Below, one piece after another: positions 14,629 through 21,705 of a stretch of 33,307 nucleotides of DNA. The notes under the pieces were generated by a model. It did not search any database and was not told where the DNA came from. It saw nothing but the letters and a program-made list of their open reading frames with translations. How positions within the stretch are numbered: position 1 is the stretch's first letter; the number at the start of each line of letters is the position of its first letter. This DNA comes from Akkermansiaceae bacterium (GTDB taxonomy: Bacteria > Verrucomicrobiota > Verrucomicrobiia > Verrucomicrobiales > Akkermansiaceae). Location of the stretch: the NCBI GenBank assembly GCA_025354565.1, contig JANXMQ010000206.1, positions 1-33,307 on the forward strand. The letters run 5' to 3'. A program made the position numbers and the translations under genes.

Positions 14629-14907
14629 ATGGAACTCGACCTTCTCGACGTTCAATTCGATCTTCGCAACATCAAACCCCGTGAGCTTGAAGAAGCTTTC
14701 GAGGATCCTTTTGCCGTCCGTTTCCTGCCCGACAACGAGCGCGCCGACGGGGCATCCCGCTATTACGCGCTAGGTCGCACAGTGGCGGACCGCTACTTGT
14801 TCCTGTCCTTCTGGACGGACGGGAAAATCACCCGCGTCGTTGCAGCCCGCGAAATGTCCGAGGCCGAACAAAAATTTTACGACCGCAAGTATGCGGAATT
14901 CCGCTGA
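14629..14907 (+). CDS. brnT: BrnT-like toxin of a type II toxin-antitoxin pair
   Basis: 92 residues from ATG 14629 (the longer frame from 14467 overlaps the preceding gene). The layout matches the BrnT/DUF497 ribonuclease fold: FDLRNIKPRELEEAFEDPFA (helix with the E-E-A-F-x-D-P motif), RYYALGRTVADRYLFLSFW (strand pair with the 'A-L-G-R-T' turn) and the end ITRVVAAREMSEAEQKFYD ('R-[IV]-[IV]-x-A-R-x-[MA]-[ST]-x-x-E-x-x-x-Y'). BrnT toxins cleave RNA and stop growth until the antitoxin binds. The antitoxin gene follows 18 bases later. The toxin-first order is normal for this family. Confidence 0.8.
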   Translation: MELDLLDVQFDLRNIKPRELEEAFEDPFAVRFLPDNERADGASRYYALGRTVADRYLFLSFWTDGKITRVVAAREMSEAEQKFYDRKYAEFR

Positions 14908-14925
14908 TACCCCAATTTCACCACC

Positions 14926-15198
14926 ATGAACGCTGTCGCCCGTTGGTCTGATATCCCTGAGTTTGCCGATGAAGCGGCCGAAGCCCGCTATTGGGAAACG
15001 CACGAACTCGATGGTCGTTTGATGGCGAGCTCCGTCCACGAGACCGATTCACGCGAATCCACCACCATCACCCTGCGCTTCGATCCGCGGATGCTGTCGC
15101 GCATCAAGCGCATCGCCCGCTCCCGTTACCTGAACTATCAGTCGATGATGAAACAGTGGTTGGCGGAACGGCTTGAGGAGGAAATGCGCAAGTTCTGA
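14926..15198 (+). CDS. CopG-type (BrnA-like) antitoxin
   Basis: 90 residues. N-terminal toxin-binding part WSDIPEFADEAAEARYWETH, then a ribbon-helix-helix segment STTITLRFDPRMLSRIKRIA plus RSRYLNYQSMMKQWLAERLEEE (about 45-87). 'I-T-L-R-F-D-P...L-x-R-I-K-x-I-A...Y-Q-S-[ML]-[MI]-K-x-W-L-A-E-R-L' is the CopG-antitoxin pattern (PF12441-like). It should neutralise the BrnT-like toxin just upstream and, as a dimer bound to DNA, repress the pair's promoter, expected between 14546 and 14628; no clear operator was seen. recQ begins 37 bases after the stop. Confidence 0.82.
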   Translation: MNAVARWSDIPEFADEAAEARYWETHELDGRLMASSVHETDSRESTTITLRFDPRMLSRIKRIARSRYLNYQSMMKQWLAERLEEEMRKF

Positions 15199-15234
15199 GC
15201 TGTCGCCATGGACCGGTGAAACCGAATCACTCCC

Positions 15235-17136
15235 GTGCTCAAAACCCTCCTCGAACAGTTCGGCCACACGGCTTTTCGTGCGGGCCAAGAACCGGTGGTC
15301 CGGGCCTTATTGGAGGGTCGCTCCGCCCTTGCCATTTTTCCCACAGGCGGCGGTAAATCCCTGTGCTACCAGCTCCCTACGCTTCTGTTAGATGGCCTCA
15401 CGCTGGTCGTCTCGCCGCTCATCGCCCTGATGCGCGATCAGGTGGAGGCTCTAACCGCCAAAGGAATTTCCGCCGCCAGGCTCGATTCCACGCTGGATGC
15501 CGAGCAGCTCCGCGAGGTTTATGCGCGACTTGATGCGGGCACCCTTAAGCTCCTCTACGTCGCCCCGGAACGCTTTGCCAACGAAGCCTTCCGTCAGCGC
15601 CTCAAGCGGCTGCCGATCCAACTCGCCGCCATCGACGAGGCTCACTGCATCTCCGAGTGGGGCCACAATTTCCGCCCGGACTACCTCAAGCTTGCGAGAA
15701 TCTGCCGCCGCTTGAAAATCCCCCGCGTCCTCTGCCTTACCGCCACCGCCACGCCCAAGGTCGCCCGGGAAATCCGCAAGCAGTTCCGCATCGCTACCGC
15801 CGACCACGTCCAGCTCAGTTTCCATCGCGCCAATCTTGATCTCCGCGTGACCCCCTGTGCTGCCGCTGCTAGAAAATCACTGCTGCTAGAAAAACTAACC
15901 GCCATCACCGGCCCCGCCGTGGTCTATGTGACCCGTCAGGAAACCGCCGAGGAGGTCGCCACGTTTCTCGCCAAAAACGGTCTTGCCGCGCGCGCCTATC
16001 ACGCCGGCCTCCCCGCAGAGTTCAGGGCCGATGCCCAGAGCGCCTTCATGGCCGGTGATACCCGCATCATCGTCGCCACCATCGCCTTCGGCATGGGAAT
16101 CGACAAATCAGACATCCGCGCGGTCTTCCACTACAATCTCCCGAAAAGCCTCGAAAACCACACCCAGGAAATCGGCCGCGCTGGCCGTGATGGCCTGCCC
16201 GCCGTCTGCGAGATGCTTGCTTGCGGGGACGATCTAACGGTTCTTGAAAATTTCATCCACTCGGACACGCCATCGCCCCGCGCCATGGGCAATCTCATCG
16301 GTCGTGTGCTCCGCCTCGGCCCGGTTTTCGATGTCTCACCGTACGAACTCTCCACCGTTTGCGACATTCGCCCCGGCGTCGTTGCCACGGTCATGACCTA
16401 TTTGGAAATCGCCGGTATCATTGAGGCTACGGGCACATTTTACGCGACCTACCGCGCGAAGCTGCTCAACACGCCGGAAAAAATCCTCGCTGGCCGCCCT
16501 CCCGCCGAGCGGAAATTCATCCAGCGTCTCCTCGATGCCGGCGAACTGAAACGTTGGTGGCTCTATTTCCAGCCGACCGAGCTGGCGGAGAAATTTCAGA
16601 CCCGCCGCGAGAAAATCGTCGCCGCTCTCAACGACCTGCACGCTGCGGGTGACATCATTCTCAGCGTTTGGGGTGTCCGCCACGGCTACAAGCTGAAGCA
16701 TGACCCCGGCGACCTCAATCAACTCATCAACCAACTCGTCGAAAAATTCCAGTCCCGCGAGAAGGCTGATCTCGCCCGCCTCGGCCAAGTGCTGAATCTA
16801 TCCGCCTACCGCGGCTGCCTTACCGGCTACTTAACTAAGTACTTTGGCGAGACCTTGCCGCAACCCTGCGGCCACTGTGATCGCTGCCGCGGTGTTCCCG
16901 CGAAAACCATCAAACGCCCGAAATCCCGTCGCGCTACCGACGGGGAAATCGCCGCTGTTAGACAACTCGTCGATGAAAAACACGCGGCTCTCGCCACGCC
17001 GCGCCAGCTCGCCCGGTTCCTCTGCGGCATGGCCAGCCCCGCCGCTACCCGCGCCCGCTTGAGCCGCCACAACGCCTTCGCCCTACTCGCCGACCTGCCC
17101 TTCGCCGAGGTGCTGGCCATCGCCGACGCCGCGTGA
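15235..17136 (+). CDS. recQ: ATP-dependent DNA helicase RecQ
   Basis: Unwinds DNA 3'-5' during repair of blocked forks and recombination. 633 residues from GTG 15235. Motif 0 (FRAGQEPVVRALL), Walker A PTGGGKS (36-42), DEAH-box IDEAHCISEWGHNFRPDY (about 132-149), LTATATPKV, motif V FGMGIDKSDIRAV and motif VI TQEIGRAGRDG are intact. The zinc-binding subdomain has CLTGYLTKYFGE...CGHCDRC, followed or accompanied by a winged-helix region. The C-terminal ~65 residues (TPRQLARFLCGMASPAATRA...) do not look like the standard HRDC domain. The GTG is the only start that keeps the conserved N-terminus. Confidence 0.96.
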   Translation: MLKTLLEQFGHTAFRAGQEPVVRALLEGRSALAIFPTGGGKSLCYQLPTLLLDGLTLVVSPLIALMRDQVEALTAKGISAARLDSTLDAEQLREVYARLDAGTLKLLYVAPERFANEAFRQRLKRLPIQLAAIDEAHCISEWGHNFRPDYLKLARICRRLKIPRVLCLTATATPKVAREIRKQFRIATADHVQLSFHRANLDLRVTPCAAAARKSLLLEKLTAITGPAVVYVTRQETAEEVATFLAKNGLAARAYHAGLPAEFRADAQSAFMAGDTRIIVATIAFGMGIDKSDIRAVFHYNLPKSLENHTQEIGRAGRDGLPAVCEMLACGDDLTVLENFIHSDTPSPRAMGNLIGRVLRLGPVFDVSPYELSTVCDIRPGVVATVMTYLEIAGIIEATGTFYATYRAKLLNTPEKILAGRPPAERKFIQRLLDAGELKRWWLYFQPTELAEKFQTRREKIVAALNDLHAAGDIILSVWGVRHGYKLKHDPGDLNQLINQLVEKFQSREKADLARLGQVLNLSAYRGCLTGYLTKYFGETLPQPCGHCDRCRGVPAKTIKRPKSRRATDGEIAAVRQLVDEKHAALATPRQLARFLCGMASPAATRARLSRHNAFALLADLPFAEVLAIADAA

Positions 17137-17162
17137 CCGGCGAGCACCCCGCCGACGGACGC

Positions 17163-17191
17163 TTGCCCTGTGCCACGGAATTTCCTATATC
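17163..17191 (+). promoter_or_regulatory. Promoter of mtnP, predicted leaderless transcript
   Basis: TTGCCC (17163-17168), a 17-base spacer and TATATC (17186-17191). Transcription would start within one or two bases of the ATG at 17198, leaving no room for a ribosome-binding site, so the mRNA is probably leaderless. The position between recQ's stop and the ATG fits an independent promoter. Confidence 0.55.
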
Positions 17192-17197
17192 TCCGCC

Positions 17198-18085
17198 ATG
17201 AAGTTGCAACTAACAGACGAACCCGCCATCGGAATCATCGGTGGCAGTGGGCTCTATGAGATGGATGGCTTCGGGGAGATTACGCGGCAGGCAATTCCCA
17301 CGCCCTTTGGCGAGCCTTCCGACCAGGTTGTTAGTGGCCGCATGGGTGGGCGACGGGTGTGTTTTCTGCCACGCCATGGAGTTGGCCATCGCCTGCTGCC
17401 ACACGAGATCAATCACCGGGCGAACATCTGGGCGCTGCGGTCGTTGGGGGTGCGATGGCTGGTTTCCGTCACCGCCGTCGGCAGCCTGCGCGAGGAAATT
17501 GCCCCGCGTGACATCGTCGTGCCGGACCAGATGATCGACCGCACCGGCACGGCGGCGAAGCACACGTTTTTTGGGAATGGCATCGCCGCGCATGTTGGTT
17601 TCGCCGATCCCTATTGCGGCGAGCTCCGGGAAAAACTGCTCGCCACGGCGCGTTCGCTCGCGCCGAAAGTCCACGCTGGCGGCACCTACCTCTGCATGAA
17701 CGGCCCCGCCTTTTCTACCCGCGCCGAGGCCGCTTTCCACCGTCTGATGGGTGCGGACATCATCGGCATGACCAACGCCCCGGAAGCCCGCCTCGCCCGC
17801 GAGGCGGAAATCGCCGCCGCCGCACTGGCCCTTGTGACCGATTACGATTGTTGGAAAGCCGACGAAGCCGCCGTCGAGGTGGATGCGGTGATCGAAAATC
17901 TCCACGCTAACAGCGTCATGGCAAAGCGTATCATCCGTGACCTCGTGGCCACCATTCCCGAAACCTCTAGCAGCCCGTCCCATCGCGCACTCGACACCGC
18001 CATTTTCACCGACCGCAAGATTTGGCCTCCGCAAACCGCAGAAAATCTAGCACCCATCCTCGCTCGCTATCTGGCGGAGTCCTGA
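17198..18085 (+). CDS. mtnP: S-methyl-5'-thioadenosine phosphorylase
   Basis: Splits methylthioadenosine into adenine and methylthioribose-1-phosphate, the first step of methionine salvage. 295 residues, normal length. Seen in order: IGIIGGSGLYEMDGF (the phosphate-binding G-G-[ST]-G-L-Y), FLPRHGVGHRLLPHEINHRA (about 67-86), VTAVGSLREEIAPRDIVVPD, MIDRTGTAAKHTFF, CMNGPAFSTRAEA (about 167-179), GADIIGMTNAPEARLAREAE and VTDYDCW ('T-D-Y-D-x-W' purine-binding Asp). 'M-T-x-x-P-E' is the MTAP/PNP family signature, and R-T instead of a PNP-specific loop favours MTAP. It has its own promoter and its 3' end meets a gene on the other strand. Confidence 0.95.
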   Translation: MKLQLTDEPAIGIIGGSGLYEMDGFGEITRQAIPTPFGEPSDQVVSGRMGGRRVCFLPRHGVGHRLLPHEINHRANIWALRSLGVRWLVSVTAVGSLREEIAPRDIVVPDQMIDRTGTAAKHTFFGNGIAAHVGFADPYCGELREKLLATARSLAPKVHAGGTYLCMNGPAFSTRAEAAFHRLMGADIIGMTNAPEARLAREAEIAAAALALVTDYDCWKADEAAVEVDAVIENLHANSVMAKRIIRDLVATIPETSSSPSHRALDTAIFTDRKIWPPQTAENLAPILARYLAES

Positions 18086-18097
18086 ATTCTAACCAGG

Positions 18098-18691
18098 CTA
18101 CGACAGCAGTTTCACCAAGGCATCCGGGTGGATATGCCAGCCCATCAGGCCAGCGAGGCCCATGATAATCCCAAAAGCAGTGGGCACCATGGCGACCCAG
18201 AATAGCCAGTGCTTCCGGGTGAGCGCAGTCACCGCGAGCATTGAGATCGCCAGTGCGACCAAGGTATCCGACAGGTCGAATTGGTCGTCACGGTAGTTCA
18301 GTGCATCATAGTTGGCTTGGTCGGCTTCAGCCTGTTGCTTCAGCTCATCTTTCTTGGCGGACTGGTCGCTGGCTTTCTTTTCGTAGCGCTGAATGGCGGC
18401 GGTGGATTCCGCGCTGGGAGTCACAGCGGCAGCGAGTTTCATCTGGGCGAGAGTCGCCTCATCGATTTCCTCGCGGATATTCCGGGCTTGATAGAACGAC
18501 CAATGATCGAGCCTATCGGCCTGGGCCTGCTGCATGCCTTGGCAAATGTTGTCGTCCTTCACCTTACAGATGCCGATAAATGTGGCCAACATCGCCACGG
18601 TGATCGCCACCCAGTTGTTTAATCTCGAGTTCGAGGACTTCTGGTTTTCATCATCATTTTCCTCAACGGCAGCCATCGGGTCGATATCCAT
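18098..18691 (-). CDS. DUF4337-domain membrane protein
   Basis: 197 residues from ATG 18691; a longer frame to 18763 would run across the promoter. The family pattern is clear: NNWVAITVAMLATFIGICKV (first TM, about 27-46), KDDNICQGMQQAQADRLDHW and SFYQARNIREEIDEA, a charged coiled-coil-like stretch rich in Lys/Glu/Gln (about 95-130), then TM segments in TLVALAISMLAVTALT and LFWVAMVPTAFGIIMGLAGL. It is probably an inner-membrane protein with a central helical loop. The function of DUF4337 is unknown. Convergent with mtnP (12-base gap). Confidence 0.88.
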   Translation of the reverse strand: MDIDPMAAVEENDDENQKSSNSRLNNWVAITVAMLATFIGICKVKDDNICQGMQQAQADRLDHWSFYQARNIREEIDEATLAQMKLAAAVTPSAESTAAIQRYEKKASDQSAKKDELKQQAEADQANYDALNYRDDQFDLSDTLVALAISMLAVTALTRKHWLFWVAMVPTAFGIIMGLAGLMGWHIHPDALVKLLS

Positions 18692-18701
18692 GATGGGTGT
18701 G

Positions 18702-18730
18702 ATCGAAAGACGGATGCATCCGGCTGTCAA
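18702..18730 (-). promoter_or_regulatory. Promoter of the DUF4337 gene with a perfect 12-bp palindrome in its spacer
   Basis: Read on the minus strand: a consensus TTGACA (18730-18725), a 17-base spacer and TTCGAT (18707-18702). The ATG (18691) lies about 10 bases after the -10, again a nearly leaderless arrangement. The spacer contains CGGATGCATCCG (18711-18722), a perfect inverted repeat placed where a bound protein would block polymerase. Confidence 0.45.
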
Positions 18731-18770
18731 TTCAATAGCGGGCGTGGCGGAAGTTCCTCCCACGAATCGG

Positions 18771-18799
18771 TTGACCCGTCGCCGCTGTGGGCTTAGTCA
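18771..18799 (+). promoter_or_regulatory. Promoter of the aldo/keto reductase-like gene
   Basis: TTGACC (18771-18776), a 17-base spacer and TAGTCA (18794-18799). Transcription would start around 18806, after the possible GTG start at 18800 and before ATG 18821, so this promoter favours the ATG. It is divergent from the DUF4337 promoter, 40 bases away. Confidence 0.45.
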
Positions 18800-18820
18800 G
18801 TGGCGAACAATTTTCCCATC

Positions 18821-19939
18821 ATGGACCTTACCACCACAGCTTATGGAACTTGGAGCGGCGGTCGCTTCATGCACTTTGGAGAAACGTTATCGGAGGCGCG
18901 CTTCATCGGCTGCATCGAGACGGCCTACGAGGCGGGGATTCGCACGTTCGTTACTTCCGACGTGTATGGCAATGGCAAGGCGGATGAGTTGTTAGGTGTG
19001 GCGTTGAAAGGCATCGACCGCAGCACCTACAGCCTCGTCGGTATGATTGGGCACGATTTTTACGAAGGTCAGCGGCAGGGGAGCCAGGGCTATCCACGCT
19101 TCACATCGCCTGCACTGCGGGGGCCGGAAGGTTATTTGGATTTCGTGAAAATGGCCACCAGCAAAGAGCTGGAACGCTGCGGAGTGGACCAATTTGACCT
19201 GCTGATGCTGCACAATCCGGATGAACTCGGCTACACCAGCGAGCCACTCTGGCAGGCCCTCGCCGCTGCGAAAGAACAGGGCCTCACCGCCCGCCTGGGC
19301 ATCGCACCCGGACCTGCGAACGGCTTTTCACTCGATCTCATTTACTGCCTCGAAAAATTCGGCGAACTCATCGACTGGTCCATGCTCATCCTCAATCCCC
19401 TAGAGCCATGGCCTGTCGGATTGACCCTGCCCGCCTGTGAAAAACACGGCGTGAAGGTGATGACCCGCGTCGTCGATTACGGCGGCGTTTTCCACGATGA
19501 CATCGGCGGCCCCGAGCACAGTTTCAAGCCCGGCGACCACCGGACGTATCGCCCGGAAGGTTGGGTGCAGCACGGCATGGAAAAAGCGAACCGGATGCGC
19601 CCGCTCGCTGAAAAATACAATCTAACACTGCTGCAGTTCGCGTGCGTTTGGAATCTCAGCCACCCGGCCGTCGAGAGCGTGGTGCCCACCTTCATTCAGG
19701 AAGCTGGCGAGGGTGCGCGTCTCATCGAAGACAAGATCCGCGACTTCGCGAAACTGCCGGATGTTCGGTTCACTGCCGAGGAAGTCGAGTCGATCCGCCA
19801 GATCGGCGATAACACCGGCTGCATGACTCTCAAAGGTGCCAGCAAGCGCCACGCCACCAGCGAGCGCCCCGACGAATGGCCAATGCGTGAGGATCTGCTA
19901 GAACTCGCCGGAAGAAACGGGCTCGGTAGCGAGTGGTGA
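18821..19939 (+). CDS. Aldo/keto-reductase-fold protein lacking catalytic residues
   Basis: 372 residues from ATG 18821 (GTG 18800 would add seven). The overall TIM-barrel plan of the AKR family is clear: TAYGTWSGGRFMHFGE, AYEAGIRTF then DVYGNGKADELLG, ELERCGVDQFDLLMLHNPDE, ARLGIAPGPANG, MLILNPLEPW and, near the end, LTLLQFACVWNLSHPAVESV-VPTF. The usual 'D-T-A-x-x-Y-G' is V-T-S-D-V-Y-G, so the catalytic Asp is Val, and the strand that normally ends in T-K (catalytic Lys) reads LVGMIGHDF. Tyr and His remain. It may be a divergent enzyme or a binding protein rather than a standard NADPH carbonyl reductase. Confidence 0.8.
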   Translation: MDLTTTAYGTWSGGRFMHFGETLSEARFIGCIETAYEAGIRTFVTSDVYGNGKADELLGVALKGIDRSTYSLVGMIGHDFYEGQRQGSQGYPRFTSPALRGPEGYLDFVKMATSKELERCGVDQFDLLMLHNPDELGYTSEPLWQALAAAKEQGLTARLGIAPGPANGFSLDLIYCLEKFGELIDWSMLILNPLEPWPVGLTLPACEKHGVKVMTRVVDYGGVFHDDIGGPEHSFKPGDHRTYRPEGWVQHGMEKANRMRPLAEKYNLTLLQFACVWNLSHPAVESVVPTFIQEAGEGARLIEDKIRDFAKLPDVRFTAEEVESIRQIGDNTGCMTLKGASKRHATSERPDEWPMREDLLELAGRNGLGSEW

Positions 19940-19952
19940 TCACTCAAGGAGA

Positions 19953-19969
19953 GTGGACGTCTCGTCCAC
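19953..19969. terminator. Short perfect hairpin between convergent genes
   Basis: GTGGACG-TCT-CGTCCAC, seven perfectly paired bases with a 3-base loop, 12 bases after the stop of the aldo/keto-reductase-like gene and before the convergent secreted-protein gene. There is no T-run on either side, so a factor-independent terminator is not certain; it could equally be a copy of a dispersed short palindrome. Confidence 0.35.
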
Positions 19970-20112
19970 CTGCCAATGAGAAGCGAAGAAGTAGCGCCAA
20001 CGGCACTTGGTCCATCACATTCCATGGCAAGCCGCACAGCAATGTTCCGCCAACCTATTCGTCACTGCGACCGATGGTGGCCGCTACGGTGATATGCCAA
20101 ACCAAGGCTCTA

Positions 20113-20814
20113 TCAGGGAGTCGGCAGGACATCGGCGCGGACAAAGACGAGGATCTTGCGGGAAACCTCCGGCACGGGCGCGTTCACCTTGGGCGTGAGA
20201 GCGGACACCAGCTCGAATTTTCCGGGCTTCACGGTGATGGCGGTATTGCATCTCAGGGCTTCAAAGATCGGCATCCGCATCGACCCGTCGCCCCATTGAT
20301 CCACGTGCTCCATCCACGTCTCAAGGCGCAGCCGCGTGACGATTTCGGGGACCAGTCGAAGCTCAATCATGCCACTTGAATTCAAGAGAGTCCCGACTTC
20401 GAAAGTGAGGCCAGTGTTGCGGGTAGAAAATGCTGTAGGTGCCCGAAACGCTGGATTCATGGGTGTATCGAGCTGCGTCCGCGCAGGGGTGGATGAGAAA
20501 CTGCCGGGCAACCCCGGCGGCTCGTATGCCGTCGGATAGATTTCCTCACGGATCGTCTCAAGCGTGGCCTTCTCCCCGCTGCGACAAATCACCATGCAGG
20601 TTTCCATGATTTTCGCCTGATCTTGTTTTGAGAGGGCCAATGCCTTTTCATGTATGGCTTCACCGTTTATTTCAGGCCCAGCAAGCATTTCCGTGAAAGC
20701 GGAATGCGGCACCTCGATGAACTGGAGGCTTACACGGATTTGCTTCGGGTGGGGTTGATCGGCGACCGCGATGCCGCCTGTCAATAAACCGAGCGCGATG
20801 AGCAGTGATTTCAT
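20113..20814 (-). CDS. Secreted secretin-domain-like protein (paralogue A)
   Basis: 233 residues. Signal peptide MKSLLIALGLLTGGIAVA-DQ. The mature part begins with KQIRVSLQFIEVPHSAFTEM and continues with CRSGEKATLETIREEIYPTA, PTAFSTRNTGLTFEVGTLLN, IELRLVPEIV and NTAITVKPGKFELVSALTPK, ending in VRADVL. The order 'V-x-V-x-x-x-[FL]-I-E-V...G-x-x-A-x-x...R-x-x-G-x-x-[FL]-x-V...I-x-L-x-x-x-P-E-I-V...P-x-F-x-x-[ILR]-x-x-x-T-x-[IV]-x-[LV]...G' is that of the C-terminal secretin domain of type II/III secretion (PF00263), but without the N0-N3 domains or a full pore. Its neighbour (20829-21626) is a clear paralogue. Likely periplasmic or outer-membrane; function unknown. Confidence 0.65.
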   Translation of the reverse strand: MKSLLIALGLLTGGIAVADQPHPKQIRVSLQFIEVPHSAFTEMLAGPEINGEAIHEKALALSKQDQAKIMETCMVICRSGEKATLETIREEIYPTAYEPPGLPGSFSSTPARTQLDTPMNPAFRAPTAFSTRNTGLTFEVGTLLNSSGMIELRLVPEIVTRLRLETWMEHVDQWGDGSMRMPIFEALRCNTAITVKPGKFELVSALTPKVNAPVPEVSRKILVFVRADVLPTP

Positions 20815-20828
20815 AGTCTCACTATCAG

Positions 20829-21626
20829 TTAGGGTCCGGTGGTGATCACGTCCGCCTTCACGAAGATCATCAGCTTACGGGTGAAATCCGGTTTGCCCTC
20901 CTTGCTTTTCGGAGAAAGCGCGGCGGTCAGCATGTAATGCCCGTTGTCGAGGGTGACGGAAGTGTTCGTGCGGATCGCATAGAACGTCGGCATCTGGACC
21001 GGGGAGTTTCCATGTTCGCCCTTCCATTCGCCCCAAATCTCGTTGCCAACATGATAGACGATTTCAGGGATGAAGTGGAGATCGATGGTTTTAAGGTCAT
21101 CCCGCAAGGTGGGCTCGATTTCCAAAGTTGAGCCGAGGTTGCGGGTGCTAAAGGCGGTGGGCGTGGGACCGACGGCGGGGTCAGGGCGAGTTCCTTCGGT
21201 CTTGCCAGTTGTGTCCGTGGGCTTGACGTCGATTTTATCCGGCAACGTGGCAGGCTCATATTCGGTTGGATAGATAAATTCCTCTATCGACTCCGAGGTC
21301 GCTTTCTGGCCGTTGCGGGCGGTGCAGAGCAGGGTCTCGACGACGGTGGCCTTGCCGTCTTTGACGAGCTGGGCCACCTGCTTGCGGAGTTCCCCGTCAT
21401 TGGCCGGAGGCTTGGGGCCGAACATCAGCTCGGTGAACTGCTCGTGGGAAACGTCGATGAATTCGACTTGGACGCGGATCTGTTTCGCCGGGGTTTCTTT
21501 CTCTACAATTTCTACTTTATTTGGATCGAATGGATCATGCGCGGCGTTGTCGTTTTGGGCTTGAGCCACGGTGATAAGACCGAGGAAGAGGCAGGCGGTA
21601 ACTTCTCGCAGTAATGATTTTTTCAT
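20829..21626 (-). CDS. Secreted secretin-domain-like protein (paralogue B)
   Basis: 265 residues from ATG 21626, chosen because it opens a signal peptide, MKKSLLREVTACLFLGLITV-AQA; the frame continues another 47 codons upstream without sense. It matches paralogue A block by block: KQIRVQVEFIDVSHEQFTEL, ARNGQKATSESIEEFIYPTE, PTAFSTRNLGSTLEIEPTLR, IDLHFIPEIV, MPTFYAIRTNTSVTLDNGHY and LMIFVKADV. 'G-S-T-L-E-[IV]-x-P-x-x...I-x-L-x-[FL]-x-P-E-I-V' fits the secretin domain well. The linker between the YP-T-x-Y-E-P block and the beta domain is longer than in A. It is the first gene of the pair (14-base gap), so they are probably co-transcribed. Confidence 0.68.
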   Translation of the reverse strand: MKKSLLREVTACLFLGLITVAQAQNDNAAHDPFDPNKVEIVEKETPAKQIRVQVEFIDVSHEQFTELMFGPKPPANDGELRKQVAQLVKDGKATVVETLLCTARNGQKATSESIEEFIYPTEYEPATLPDKIDVKPTDTTGKTEGTRPDPAVGPTPTAFSTRNLGSTLEIEPTLRDDLKTIDLHFIPEIVYHVGNEIWGEWKGEHGNSPVQMPTFYAIRTNTSVTLDNGHYMLTAALSPKSKEGKPDFTRKLMIFVKADVITTGP

Positions 21627-21705
21627 GGGGATTTCTAAAAGCTGGTAGGTGCGGATACGGAAGACGAGGAGAAATGTTGTGAGGGGCTTCTGGGTGCAGT
21701 CGTTG

